Below, in pieces: positions 36,641 to 44,935 of a DNA stretch of 64,000 bases. Made by a program: the position numbers and the translations under genes. This stretch comes from Paenibacillus glacialis (lineage in GTDB: Bacteria; Bacillota; Bacilli; Paenibacillales; Paenibacillaceae). The notes beneath the pieces are model-generated. The model saw nothing but the letters and a program-made list of their open reading frames with translations, did no database searches and was not told the origin of the DNA. The stretch is taken from contig NZ_LVJH01000021.1 in the NCBI RefSeq assembly GCF_001637205.1, positions 62,001 to 126,000 of the forward strand, given 5' to 3'. The stretch's first letter is position 1, and the number at the start of each line of letters is the position of its first letter.

Positions 36641-37321
36641 ATGTCAAATGCATTAAATAGCCTTATTGATTATCCAATGGTAAAAATCCCAGGTGGAGAG
36701 ATAGAATTAAGAGACGATAGAACACAAAGGAAATGGAAGGCCGAAGTAAGACCCTTCCTTCTTGCTCAGTACCCTGTGACTGATGAACTATATTATGCCA
36801 TCACTAAGAAATCACCTATATCTGATGGTGGAGATCACAAGCCAGTTGTGAATATATCTTGGAATGATGCTATTGCTTTTTGTAATTCACTTTCTCAGAA
36901 GGCAGGATTGAAAGAGTGCTATTCGATAAGCAATGATGGTGAAGATATTATTTGCGATTGGGAATCAGACGGCTATCGCCTTCCTTCAGAAGCAGAGTGG
37001 CAGTATTCATGTAAAGCGGGGACTACAGGATATAGATACGGAGAGATTGATATGATCGCTTGGTATAATGAGAATTCAGAAGGTACAACCCATGAAGTTG
37101 GAAGAAAGGAACCGAATGCATGGGGGTTGCATGATATGTTAGGGAATGTCTGGGAATGGTGTTGGGATTTATATGATGAGAAGGTATATGGATCCTACCG
37201 AATCTTTCGCGGGGGTAGCTGGGCCGAAGAGGAAAGGGGATGTGGGGCAACCTGTCGCCGTCGCAGTCACCCGACATTTTTCATCGACGACCTGGGATTC
37301 CGCCTTGCTCAGTCTTTATAA
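36641..37321 (+). CDS. Formylglycine-generating-enzyme-like (SUMF1) domain protein
   Basis: A 226-residue single-domain protein of the FGE-sulfatase/SUMF1 fold. PVVNISWNDAIAFCNSLSQK, GYRLPSEAEWQYSCKAGT, LHDMLGNVWEWCWDLYD and FRGGSWAEEERGCGATCRRR run in the usual order, ending with LGFRLA. The Cys pair near the C terminus (CGATC) is not in the canonical Cys-x4-Cys spacing of sulfatase-activating enzymes, so it may be a C-type-lectin-like or ergothioneine-type relative. No sulfatase gene is nearby. GGGAGG precedes the ATG. Confidence 0.82.
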   Translation: MSNALNSLIDYPMVKIPGGEIELRDDRTQRKWKAEVRPFLLAQYPVTDELYYAITKKSPISDGGDHKPVVNISWNDAIAFCNSLSQKAGLKECYSISNDGEDIICDWESDGYRLPSEAEWQYSCKAGTTGYRYGEIDMIAWYNENSEGTTHEVGRKEPNAWGLHDMLGNVWEWCWDLYDEKVYGSYRIFRGGSWAEEERGCGATCRRRSHPTFFIDDLGFRLAQSL

Positions 37322-37562
37322 TCTGAAGTCCAATGAGCTTTCATTGGTAGCGTTAATATAATAGAAGACACACAAAACCCTTTAATCTATTGGAGATATA
37401 GGGTCTTTTGCGTTTGATAAATATTTAAGATCTCAACAAGGATAAGGTTGTGACTGCATTTAGGGTGGACACTAGTTGTCGGATGTCAAGAATATATACC
37501 GATTCAGACCCGCGTAAATAGCAGTAAACCATATTCAGAAGGGAAAGAGCTTGATTTTTACC

Positions 37563-37783
37563 TTTTCTTTTGTAAAAGACGCGAATATGAAAGTGTTCGA
37601 ACCTATGTGCGGAAACAGTAAAATGCGTACTTAATCATAATTCCATTTGGTTCATTTTCACTGTTACCTGATGCGTTGGTTGACAAAAGTCTCAATAATT
37701 TGAAATATGCCCTTAAGAGTGACGGTAAACTACTTTTAACGATTATGTTAAAACACGGTGGAATCGAAGAGATTCCTGAATAG
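37563..37783 (+). pseudogene. Class I methyltransferase remnant
   Basis: Fragments in different frames: FVKDANMKVFEPMCG carries SAM motif I (EPMCG). Later IIIPFGSFSLLPDALVDKSL and NNLKYALKSDGKLLLTIML match the post-motif II to motif III region. Frameshifts and a stop (TAG 37781-37783) break it, and the N and C termini are missing. It was a SAM-dependent methyltransferase gene. Confidence 0.72.
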
Positions 37784-37814
37784 GTACAATCGGAAAAGAA
37801 ACAATTCGATGATG

Positions 37815-38022
37815 AATGGATTGCGCGCCCGGAAACTCGCGATATACAAGGGCTTATGCGCCCCTATTGCGTAACATTGCCCGCTGTTTCTGCTTGCGCT
37901 CAGCGGTTGTTTGTACTGAATTTCTTTCAAAATATCTCTATTACGTTGAATAAAAAAATCATGATATACTATTGATATTTGATATACTGTGTTGTACGAT
38001 GTATATGCAGGAGGTACAATAC
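37815..38022 (+). repeat. PadR-leader repeat, copy A
   Basis: About 200 bases that recur before the second PadR gene (41147-41342) and, shortened, at 39026-39173. Hallmarks are ATACAAGGGC, GCGCCCCTATTGCGTAAC, and GTGTTGTACGATGTA followed by GGAGGTAC. TTGATA and TACGAT spaced 17 apart could be its promoter. Confidence 0.8.
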
Positions 38023-38367
38023 ATGAATGTCGAAGATTGGAAATCACAAATTAAGCGAGGAACACTCGAATTTTGTGTTCTATTGCTAATAAAGCAACGA
38101 CCATATTATGGGTATGAAATCATAAGTATGTTAGAGCAGTATCCTATTGTTGCTGCAAAAGAAAATACAATTTATCCCCTGCTTAGAAGACTATTGAAAG
38201 GAGAATATATTTCTTCATCTTGGCAAGAAAGTACAGAGGGCTTGCCACCGAGAAAATATTATACCATTACAGAAAAAGGAAACGAATACTTAAACGCTAT
38301 GTGCTTAGAATGGGATAATTTATTAACAGCTATATCAGAAATTAAAGGAGCGTTAAATTATGGATAA
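38023..38367 (+). CDS. PadR family regulator, copy A
   Basis: A 114-residue PadR winged-helix protein. LEFCVLLLIKQRPYYGYEII and ENTIYPLLRRLLKGEYISSS form the DNA-binding domain, with GLPPRKYYTITEKGNEYLNA as the wing. It is the minimal form with one C-terminal dimerisation helix. GGAGG precedes ATG 38023; the frame extends back to 37972 without support. It overlaps the DUF1700-like gene. A near-identical copy lies at 41343. Minimal PadR proteins usually repress a linked membrane or ABC operon. Confidence 0.9.
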   Translation: MNVEDWKSQIKRGTLEFCVLLLIKQRPYYGYEIISMLEQYPIVAAKENTIYPLLRRLLKGEYISSSWQESTEGLPPRKYYTITEKGNEYLNAMCLEWDNLLTAISEIKGALNYG

Positions 38368-38920
38368 AATTATGAATGAGTATCTTGTGAAAATTGAAAA
38401 GTATTTGAAATCTATGTCCGATTCCGAGCGTATTGACATTGTAAAAGAAATCAAAAGTGTAATGCTTGAATTGCAAAATAATGGTGTATCTTCTGGGCAA
38501 ATCATCGAACGGTTAGGAAACCCAAAAGAATTAGCGAAAGCATACTTAGGTGAAGCCATTTCAAATGACAGTAAATTTAGTTGGCGTAAATTCGGCGCTG
38601 TATTTGCATTTTCTAGCAGCTTTGCAGGCGTCAGCGGTATGTTTCTTTTGCCTTTTATCAGTACTCTTTCCATTGCTTTAATGATTAGTGGCGTTATTAC
38701 ACCAATAGGCGGAATTATTAAATTTGTCGGGTATCTTATGGGATATGATATTGCCAGAATAACAATCGAAATGGGGGCATTTACACCAAACCCAATGCAG
38801 TTCTTGCCAATTTCTATTGTGATGGGTGTGTTGATGTTTTGGTTGGGGAAAGTGTTATGGAAACTTACAATTAAATATATACACACAATTAGTCATAAAA
38901 TGAGAAAAATGGAAATATAA
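38360..38920 (+). CDS. DUF1700/HAAS-type membrane protein, copy A
   Basis: A 186-residue protein. The N-terminal helical HAAS-like domain (YLVKIEKYLKSMSDSERIDI, then IIERLGNPKELAKAYLGEAI) is followed by three membrane helices. Proteins of this type are usually encoded directly after a PadR gene and are thought to act as anti-regulators or sensors; that pairing is seen here with an 8-base overlap. A near-identical copy lies at 41676. Confidence 0.85.
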   Translation: MDKIMNEYLVKIEKYLKSMSDSERIDIVKEIKSVMLELQNNGVSSGQIIERLGNPKELAKAYLGEAISNDSKFSWRKFGAVFAFSSSFAGVSGMFLLPFISTLSIALMISGVITPIGGIIKFVGYLMGYDIARITIEMGAFTPNPMQFLPISIVMGVLMFWLGKVLWKLTIKYIHTISHKMRKMEI

Positions 38921-38967
38921 AAAACGGGGCGCGGCGGTCATTCATAGACCAACCGCACCCCGTTTTT
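38921..38967 (+). terminator. Terminator of PadR cassette A
   Basis: AAAACGGGGCGCGG and CCGCACCCCGTTTT arms around GGTC-loop-GACC, ending in five T. The same hairpin ends cassette B at 42240-42285. Confidence 0.9.
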
Positions 38968-39025
38968 ACTATCGGTGTGTCCACGTAGCAGAACGCTGAT
39001 TTTTAGTGAAAAAGGTATACCCTCT

Positions 39026-39173
39026 CAAACGCGCCCGGAAACCCGCGCTATACAAGGGCATATGCGCCCCTATTGCGTAACATTACCCGCTGTTTCTGTT
39101 TGTTGAATAAATAAATTCTGATATACTATTGCCAATTGAGGTACTGTGTTGTACGATGTATTCAGGAGGTAGG
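39026..39173 (+). repeat. PadR-leader repeat, truncated copy B
   Basis: Matches copies A and C at both ends (TATACAAGGGCATATGCGCC, GTGTTGTACGATGTATTCAG) but has lost about 60 internal bases, and no PadR frame follows. After the GGAGGT the sequence diverges. It shows that a third PadR locus once lay here. Confidence 0.75.
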
Positions 39174-39272
39174 TGTGAAAGGCGGAACAGATATATGACG
39201 TATGTATGAAATACAAACCAGTTAACAAGAGTATTTCAAGGAATAGAAGTAATTTCTGGGGTTAACATACAT

Positions 39273-39380
39273 ATGGAAAAAAGGAATTTACCGCTTGTTA
39301 GACAGAATGGTGTTGGTAAAACAACAATTATGAAGATGATTATAAACTTAATGATGACATTTCGTCATTGGCGTAGGTGA
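39273..39380 (+). pseudogene. ABC transporter ATP-binding remnant
   Basis: Thirty-five codons include RQNGVGKTTIMKMIINLM, a Walker A motif in the context of BcrA-like drug-export ATPases, then a stop. The first Gly of GxNGxGKT is Arg-Gln here. No signature or Walker B motif remains. It lies behind a truncated PadR leader, matching the usual PadR-DUF1700-ABC order. Confidence 0.62.
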
Positions 39381-39449
39381 TAGCTGTGTGATTAATATGG
39401 AACAACAAGCAACCACCTATACAATATTAATAGAGAAGAGGAATGCCTT

Positions 39450-40619
39450 ATGAAAATACGTAGTCAAATTACATTTGCAAGTCTGGCCCTTTTATTAACT
39501 GGAAGTTCCCTGCTATACACATCGCCAACCTCAATTGTAAAAGCAGAGCCCACTCAAAATGTATCTAGTTCGTTACAAACAAGTACTCAACGAGATCATA
39601 ATTACGTCAAGCAAGCAATGCGGGATACATTGCAACTTGGATTCCCGGGGATACTTGCTAAAACTTCTAAGGGTGGAAAAACGTGGGGTTATGCCGCTGG
39701 GGTAGCGAATCTGAGCACCAAGAAACCAATGGAAACAGATTTTCGTTTTCGCATTGGCAGCGTGACGAAGACGTTCACCGCAACGGTTGTACTTCAATTA
39801 GCTGGAGAGAACCGCTTGAATCTAGACGACTCCATCGAAAAATGGTTGCCTGGTGTCATTCAAGGAAACGGATATAATGGTAAACAGATTACCATCCGGC
39901 AGATATTGAACCATACAAGTGGTATCGCTGAATACTCAAGGTCAAAAGACGCTGATTTTATGGATACAAAAAAATCGTATACGGCTGAAGAAATAGTGAA
40001 GATGGGGATTTCTCTGCCCCCAGACTTTGTACCAGGAAAGGGATGGTCTTATTCAAACACAGGATACGTATTACTGGGTATTCTTATTGAAAAAGTAACC
40101 GGAAACAGCTACGCGGAAGAGATTGAAAATCGGATTATTGAACCGCTTGAATTGGCGGATACATTCCTACCTGGCAATTCAAGCGTTATTCCAGGCACCA
40201 AGCATGCTCGGGGATATTCCCAACCAGACGAAGCAAGTGAGATAAAAGACGTTACTTATTATAACCCAAGTGCAGGTGGCTCGGCTGGAGATATGATTTC
40301 TACTGCTGACGACTTAAATAAATTCTTCTCTTCCTTGCTCGGTGGCAAATTACTGAAGGAACAGCAACTAAAACAAATGCTTACTACAGTTCCTACAGGA
40401 AGAGCAGGAATGGATGGATGGGGTCTGGGAATCTTTGAAACTAAGCTTCCAAACGGTGTCTCGATATGGGGACACACAGGTGGCATTCTAGGGTTTTCTA
40501 CTTTTGCTGGAGGTACACTTGGAGGCAAGCATACGTTGGTCGTCAGTTTGAACAGTATGGGTAGAGATACCAGTCCTAATCCTTTTACAAATATTTTACT
40601 TGCTGAATTTAGCAAGTAG
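39450..40619 (+). CDS. Secreted serine hydrolase (class C beta-lactamase/DD-peptidase fold)
   Basis: A 389-residue exported protein. A signal peptide occupies residues 1-31. The three active-site elements are present: Ser-x-x-Lys in IGSVTKTFTATV near residue 104, Tyr-x-Asn in WSYSNTGYVLLG near 193, and His-Thr-Gly in IWGHTGGILGFST near 340. This is the serine beta-lactamase-like family, which includes D-Ala carboxypeptidases, esterases and lactamases. GAAGAGGAATGCC precedes the ATG. It stands alone between PadR cassettes and ends at a terminator. Confidence 0.88.
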   Translation: MKIRSQITFASLALLLTGSSLLYTSPTSIVKAEPTQNVSSSLQTSTQRDHNYVKQAMRDTLQLGFPGILAKTSKGGKTWGYAAGVANLSTKKPMETDFRFRIGSVTKTFTATVVLQLAGENRLNLDDSIEKWLPGVIQGNGYNGKQITIRQILNHTSGIAEYSRSKDADFMDTKKSYTAEEIVKMGISLPPDFVPGKGWSYSNTGYVLLGILIEKVTGNSYAEEIENRIIEPLELADTFLPGNSSVIPGTKHARGYSQPDEASEIKDVTYYNPSAGGSAGDMISTADDLNKFFSSLLGGKLLKEQQLKQMLTTVPTGRAGMDGWGLGIFETKLPNGVSIWGHTGGILGFSTFAGGTLGGKHTLVVSLNSMGRDTSPNPFTNILLAEFSK

Positions 40620-40684
40620 GCAAAAAGGAAAAACGGAATAATTTTGTCATAGTTTTTATAGTTAAAAATATACCTTTTTGGTTC

Positions 40685-40726
40685 AAAAGCCCCAACTTAC
40701 TTTTAAAAATAAGTTTGGGGCTTTTT
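40685..40726 (+). terminator. Terminator after the serine hydrolase
   Basis: AAAAGCCCCAA/TTGGGGCTTTT arms, extended by CTTA/TAAG, with five T at the end. Confidence 0.85.
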
Positions 40727-40834
40727 GGAATTCTGGCGGCAACCCAACGCTATTAAGCTAATAAAACAAAAAAACAAAATCCCTCCATAAAATGAGAAAG
40801 TACGCTATTCTTTCTGTAGAATCATAGGAAAGGA

Positions 40835-41106
40835 TGGCGCACGAGATTTGGCTGCTTTATGTATTTGGATCAGTCAACATGTAGCAAGTGATTCCCTCAC
40901 TCGATTATGTAGTCAGCTTATGTAAATACAGCTACACTCATGAGCCCAGAAGGACTTAATCAACGTTTTAACGATGCGCTGTTTTATTTTCTACAACGTG
41001 TATTTCCCCGCTTAGTCAATAGCAAACTAACCGATTCATCTCAAATTCCAAACCAATAGACTTCTTATTTTCAACGTATACGTATTTTAGATGCTACTAT
41101 TTTTTA
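40835..41106 (+). pseudogene. IS4-family (IS231-like) transposase remnant
   Basis: DGARDLAALCIWISQHVASD, then in another frame SPEGLNQRFNDALFYFLQRV and, past an in-frame TAG at 41057-41059, TSYFQRIRILDATIF. These are the N-terminal blocks of IS4/IS231 transposases up to the first catalytic Asp (LDAT). The catalytic core beyond that is gone, and the sequence runs straight into the PadR-leader copy C. Confidence 0.75.
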
Positions 41107-41146
41107 GCGGCTTCCAATGTCTATATGTACTTGTCGTCTGACAATT

Positions 41147-41342
41147 TTTTCCGGAAAACCTGCGTTATACAAGGGCATATGCGCCCCTATTGCGTAACCT
41201 TGCCCGCTGTTTCTGCTTGAGTTCGGGAGTTGTTGGTACTGAATTTCTTTCAAAATATCTCTATTCCGTTGAATAAAAAAATTCCGATATATTGATATTT
41301 GATGTACTGTGTTGTACGATGTAAATGCAGGAGGTACATTAC
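41147..41342 (+). repeat. PadR-leader repeat, copy C
   Basis: Nearly the same as copy A (TATACAAGGGCATATGCGCC, then TTTCTTTCAAAATATCTCTA, GTGTTGTACGATGTAAATGC) and leads into PadR copy B. It starts directly after the IS4-type remnant. Confidence 0.8.
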
Positions 41343-41675
41343 ATGAATGTAGAAGATTGGAAATCACAAATTAAGCGAGGAACACTCGAATATTGTATTC
41401 TATTGCTAATAAAGCAGCGACCATATTATGGGTATGAAATCATAAGTAAGTTAGAGCAGTATCCTATTGTTGCTGCAAAAGAAAATACAATTTATCCTCT
41501 GCTTAGAAGAGTATTGAAAGAAGAATATATTTCTTCATCTTGGCAAGAAAGTACAGTGGGCTTACCACCGAGAAAATATTATACCATTACAGAAAAAGGA
41601 AACGAATACTTAAACGCTATGTCCTTAGAATGGGATAATTTATTAACAGCTATATCGGAAATTAAGGAGCGTTAA
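41343..41675 (+). CDS. PadR family regulator, copy B
   Basis: A 110-residue PadR protein almost identical to the one at 38023, differing at scattered positions (for example EYCILLLIKQRP for EFCVLLLIKQRP) and ending earlier (EIKER) because of a change at the 3' end. GGAGG precedes ATG 41343. The next gene starts on the base after its stop. Both copies keep all DNA-binding helices, so both may bind the same operators. Confidence 0.9.
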   Translation: MNVEDWKSQIKRGTLEYCILLLIKQRPYYGYEIISKLEQYPIVAAKENTIYPLLRRVLKEEYISSSWQESTVGLPPRKYYTITEKGNEYLNAMSLEWDNLLTAISEIKER

Positions 41676-42239
41676 ATGATGGATAAAATTATGAATGACT
41701 ATCTTGTAAAAATTGAAAAGTATTTGAAATCTATGTCCGATTCGGAGCGTATTGACATTGTAAAAGAAATTAAAAGTGTAATGCTTGAATTGCAAAATAA
41801 TGGTGTATCTTCTGAGCAAATCATCGAACGGTTAGGAAACCCAAAAGAATTAGCGAAAGCATACTTAGGTGAAGCCATTTCAAAGAACAGTAAATTTAGT
41901 TGGCGTAAATTCGGCGCTGTATTTGCATTTTGTAGCAGCTTTACAGGCGTCAGCGGTATGTTTCTTTTGCCTTTTATCAGTACTCTTTCCATTGCTTTAA
42001 TGATTAGTGGAGTTATTACACTAATAGGCGGAATTATTAAATTTGTCGGGTATCTTATGGGATATGATATTGCCGGAATAACAATCGAAATGGGAGCATT
42101 TACACCAAGCCCAATGCAGTTCTTACCAATTTCTATTGTGATTGGTGTGTTGATGTTTTGGTTGGGGAAAGTGTTATGGAAACTTACAATTAAATATATA
42201 CACGCAATTAGTAAGAAAATGAAAAAAATAGAAATATAA
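41676..42239 (+). CDS. DUF1700/HAAS-type membrane protein, copy B
   Basis: A 187-residue near-copy of the protein at 38360, with an extra Met at the start (ATGATG) and a few substitutions (NDYLVK for NEYLVK, SKKMKKIEI at the end). HAAS-type N-terminal helices plus three membrane helices. AAGGAG lies inside the PadR 3' end. The same terminator hairpin as cassette A follows. Confidence 0.85.
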   Translation: MMDKIMNDYLVKIEKYLKSMSDSERIDIVKEIKSVMLELQNNGVSSEQIIERLGNPKELAKAYLGEAISKNSKFSWRKFGAVFAFCSSFTGVSGMFLLPFISTLSIALMISGVITLIGGIIKFVGYLMGYDIAGITIEMGAFTPSPMQFLPISIVIGVLMFWLGKVLWKLTIKYIHAISKKMKKIEI

Positions 42240-42285
42240 AAAACGGGGCGCGGCGGTCATTCATAGACCACCGCACCCCGTTTTT
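42240..42285 (+). terminator. Terminator of PadR cassette B
   Basis: Same hairpin as at 38921 (AAACGGGGCGCGG / CCGCACCCCGTTT), ending in five T. Confidence 0.9.
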
Positions 42286-42477
42286 ACTAAAGAGTGTGTC
42301 ACGCAGCCGCTTTTAATTGTTGCAAGTCAGACGAGCTCAACACAAAGCGTCATGATCGATTTTTAAGTACAGAAAAAATAAGCGATTAAAGGCAGCCAAA
42401 TTATCGGTACACATTCATGACACCCGACACTAGTTATTGGGCAGAGGGATAGAATAAGGCCTATAAATGCCGAAAAT

Positions 42478-42509
42478 AAACAGCGTATAACACAAATTAT
42501 ACGCTGTTT
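42478..42509 (+). terminator. Hairpin, probable terminator
   Basis: Perfect 13-base arms AAACAGCGTATAA and TTATACGCTGTTT around six bases. The stem is modest in GC and the T run is only three, so termination is probable but not certain. No gene is seen between 42286 and 42911; the dif-like palindrome copy 2 lies in that gap. Confidence 0.55.
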
Positions 42510-42713
42510 CGATTGTAAGCCGTTTTTATAATGTTTGTTGAACAAGTACCAACAACTTTTGCGTTGTTAATAATGCTTTTAATGGGAAATTGTCTTATTA
42601 ATTACAATTTATGGCCTGAAGAGGAAAATCAATGTCAAGAAGTAAATCCACCATGCGGACATTTCAAAAAATAGGTTGGCATCTAAAATATGGATTAAAA
42701 TTCAGAATAAGTA

Positions 42714-42749
42714 TATAAGTTAACATAATATTTATTATGTTAACTTATA
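42714..42749 (+). repeat. dif-like palindrome, copy 2 (upstream of the recombinase)
   Basis: A 36-base palindrome with 17-base arms around TT. Its central 28 bases (42718-42745) read arm-spacer-arm as AGTTAACATAA, TATTTA, TTATGTTAACT. Both arms match the XerD half-site consensus. It lies 163 bases before the recombinase start. Confidence 0.7.
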
Positions 42750-42911
42750 CTCGTGATCCGAGGTTTACGAGTGATAATATAATTTGGACTGCGAGTTCAG
42801 AGATATTCTTGGTCATGTATTGAGTCGAATGGAAATTGTATAATTGTTCCGTTCCTCATCGTTAATCTATGTTAGAATAGGTTGTTGTAAAGAAGCGGAG
42901 GTGGAGAAAGC

Positions 42912-43883
42912 GTGAATGATTATAGTCAAGACTACGAAGAAGCGCTGGACGCCTTTTTAATTTGGATGAAGGACGCCGGTTATACAACGTATACACAGAG
43001 ATCTTATCTTGGAGACGTGAATGAATTCTTGGAGGCACTTGGAGGTAAGTCGCTAGAGAGTGTGAAGAAGTTTCATGTTGTGTCTTATTTATCATCTGTT
43101 CGCGAACGCGGTGTGAGTGATGCGACACGTAACCGCAAGCATGCTTCGGTATCTTGTTTTTTTAAAGCTTTGATCGAATTGGAACTACATAACGTAAATC
43201 CGGCGTTAGATATTAAGAAATCTAAGACAGATAAGAACCGAGCACCGGTGTATCTAGATGAATCTGAAATGGTAAGATTCTTTAGTGCAGTAGAGGGGAA
43301 ACATCGAGATCGCAATCTTGCGATATTCTTATTGATGGCATATATGGGTCTGCGAGTGGGAGAAGTTCATACGCTGAATCTAAGTGATTTCAATTCGGAA
43401 CGTCGATCGCTAAGCGTATTCGGTAAAGGTCGCAAATGGCGTACCGTTCCTGTCCCTGAATCCGTGTGTCCTGTGCTGGAGCGGGCAGTAAATGAACGCC
43501 TAGAGCCTAAGCGCAACAAAGAAGATGCCATGTTCATCTCACAAAAAGGGCGTCGGTTATCGATACGGTCGATTCAACAGGCGGCATCTGAAACGTTTGA
43601 ACGATTTCAAATGGATGTCCCTCCACTGCAGCGAACTCCGTATTCCAGCCATAAGTTACGCCATTCATTTGCAACCATGTTATTGCGCAAAGGAGCGGAT
43701 CTACGCACGGTTCAGGAGCTATTAGGTCATTCTTCCATTCAGACGACAACGGTATATACGCATATTACGAGTCGCGAGAAAGAAGAAGCCATGTCGAGGT
43801 TGACTATAGAATTACCGTCATTCTCTTTGAATGGACAAGTTAATGAAGAAAATAAGGATGAAATGATAAGTCAGCAGATATGA
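42912..43883 (+). CDS. Tyrosine recombinase (XerC/XerD-like)
   Basis: A 323-residue site-specific recombinase. An N-terminal SAM-like core-binding domain (FLIWMKDAGYTTYTQRSYLG) precedes the catalytic domain, in which every active residue is present: Arg148 (MGLRVGEVHTL), Lys172 (GKGRKWRTVP), His247 and Arg250 (HKLRHSFATML), His273 (LGHSSIQTT) and Tyr282 (TVYTHIT). The GTG start follows GGAGGTGG. Length is close to Xer proteins, with an acidic C-terminal tail. It is flanked on both sides by dif-like palindromes and so may act on them. A transposon or plasmid resolvase role is the alternative. Confidence 0.9.
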   Translation: MNDYSQDYEEALDAFLIWMKDAGYTTYTQRSYLGDVNEFLEALGGKSLESVKKFHVVSYLSSVRERGVSDATRNRKHASVSCFFKALIELELHNVNPALDIKKSKTDKNRAPVYLDESEMVRFFSAVEGKHRDRNLAIFLLMAYMGLRVGEVHTLNLSDFNSERRSLSVFGKGRKWRTVPVPESVCPVLERAVNERLEPKRNKEDAMFISQKGRRLSIRSIQQAASETFERFQMDVPPLQRTPYSSHKLRHSFATMLLRKGADLRTVQELLGHSSIQTTTVYTHITSREKEEAMSRLTIELPSFSLNGQVNEENKDEMISQQI

Positions 43884-43886
43884 GTG

Positions 43887-43928
43887 CCGAAAAGGTTAAC
43901 ATAATAATTATTATGTTAACCTTTTCGG
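43887..43928 (+). repeat. dif-like palindrome, copy 3 (42-base perfect palindrome after the recombinase)
   Basis: Begins three bases after the recombinase stop. Arms of 21 bases pair perfectly. The central 28 bases (43894-43921) are GGTTAACATAA, TAATTA, TTATGTTAACC. The outer CCGAAAAG/CTTTTCGG extension would let the RNA fold into a hairpin, so it may also act as a terminator. Confidence 0.75.
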
Positions 43929-44148
43929 GTGTTTCTAGTGGAAATCATGATCTTATTTGAAGATTACTTCATCGGAAAGAATTCATTGGAAATTCAATCG
44001 AAAAATCGACCAGATATATGGGTCCAATGTTATACGATTCGTCCAAGCCTTTGAGACCGTGGTTATTCATGATGACATGTATTATGTCTCGAAGTATGCT
44101 GAGTATTAGCGAATCTACCAATATAATTCTCTTGCTATCAAAACCGAT

Positions 44149-44820
44149 ATGCAATATATTGGTTTGATGGATAACAACACTCATATTCAAAAACTAAAAA
44201 GATCCACGCTACGTGATCAGATTTATGATTCACTCAAAAGCGGGATCGTGACGTTGCAGTTCTCTCCAGGTCAGAAACTCAGTGACGCAGAATTAGCAGT
44301 GCAATTTGGTGTGAGCAGAACACCAGTTCGCGAGGCTCTCAAGCGGTTAGAAGATGAAGGGCTTATTCAGTCATTTGCGGGTTCAATTACCCGTGTAGCG
44401 CCTTTAAATGAGACTGAAGCTACACAAACACTAGTAATCGTTGCTGCCTTGCATGCGCTCGTGGCTAGAACATCAGTTCCTATGCTCACAAATGAGCATA
44501 TTTTGCGATTAGAAGCGACTAATCTACGACTTCTACAAGCCTTAGAAATGAAAGATTCAGAACAAGCAATCCAAGAAGATGACGCGTTTCATGCCATTTT
44601 TGTGCAGGCAGCGGCTAATCCTGAGATTGAAGCTGTCTTGGAACGCATTACACCTAAGCTACGTCGACTTGAATTAGCTAGATTTAGTTCACAGTGTGAA
44701 TTGAGCGCAGTCAGCGAACATGAAGCTATTATTATGGCTTGCCGTGAAGTGAATGCTGATGCCGTAGCAGCTCTGACAGAACAGAATTGGCATAGCCTTG
44801 GACGAATGTTTTCATTATAA
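44149..44820 (+). CDS. GntR family regulator, FCD (FadR-like) type
   Basis: A 223-residue regulator. The N-terminal winged helix is clear (RDQIYDSLKSGIVTLQFSPG, then SDAELAVQFGVSRTPVREAL) and is followed by an all-helical FCD-type ligand domain with EDDAFHAIFVQAA and SEHEAIIMACR metal-ligand candidates. The start is uncertain: ATG 44149 or ATG 44167, neither with a good ribosome site. No cognate metabolic operon adjoins it; the DUF3900-like gene follows at 44936. Confidence 0.82.
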   Translation: MQYIGLMDNNTHIQKLKRSTLRDQIYDSLKSGIVTLQFSPGQKLSDAELAVQFGVSRTPVREALKRLEDEGLIQSFAGSITRVAPLNETEATQTLVIVAALHALVARTSVPMLTNEHILRLEATNLRLLQALEMKDSEQAIQEDDAFHAIFVQAAANPEIEAVLERITPKLRRLELARFSSQCELSAVSEHEAIIMACREVNADAVAALTEQNWHSLGRMFSL

Positions 44821-44935
44821 AAGCTTTCGATCTTATATCCTTACCTATTATATGTAATAGCTATCACTTTTATCAGATTACCCAATGAGATCAATTGAAT
44901 TAGACAATAACATTCATACTAAAAAGGAGTTCATC

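Noticed and set aside
37815..41342. Three repeated leaders as a CRISPR-like array
   Set aside because: The copies are about 150-200 bases, spaced by kilobases and each ends at a PadR ribosome site; no short spacers or cas genes.
43887..43928. 42-base palindrome as nothing more than a terminator
   Set aside because: It lacks a GC-rich stem and T run, and its core recurs before the recombinase and at 32.5 kb, away from gene ends. A secondary terminator role is not excluded.
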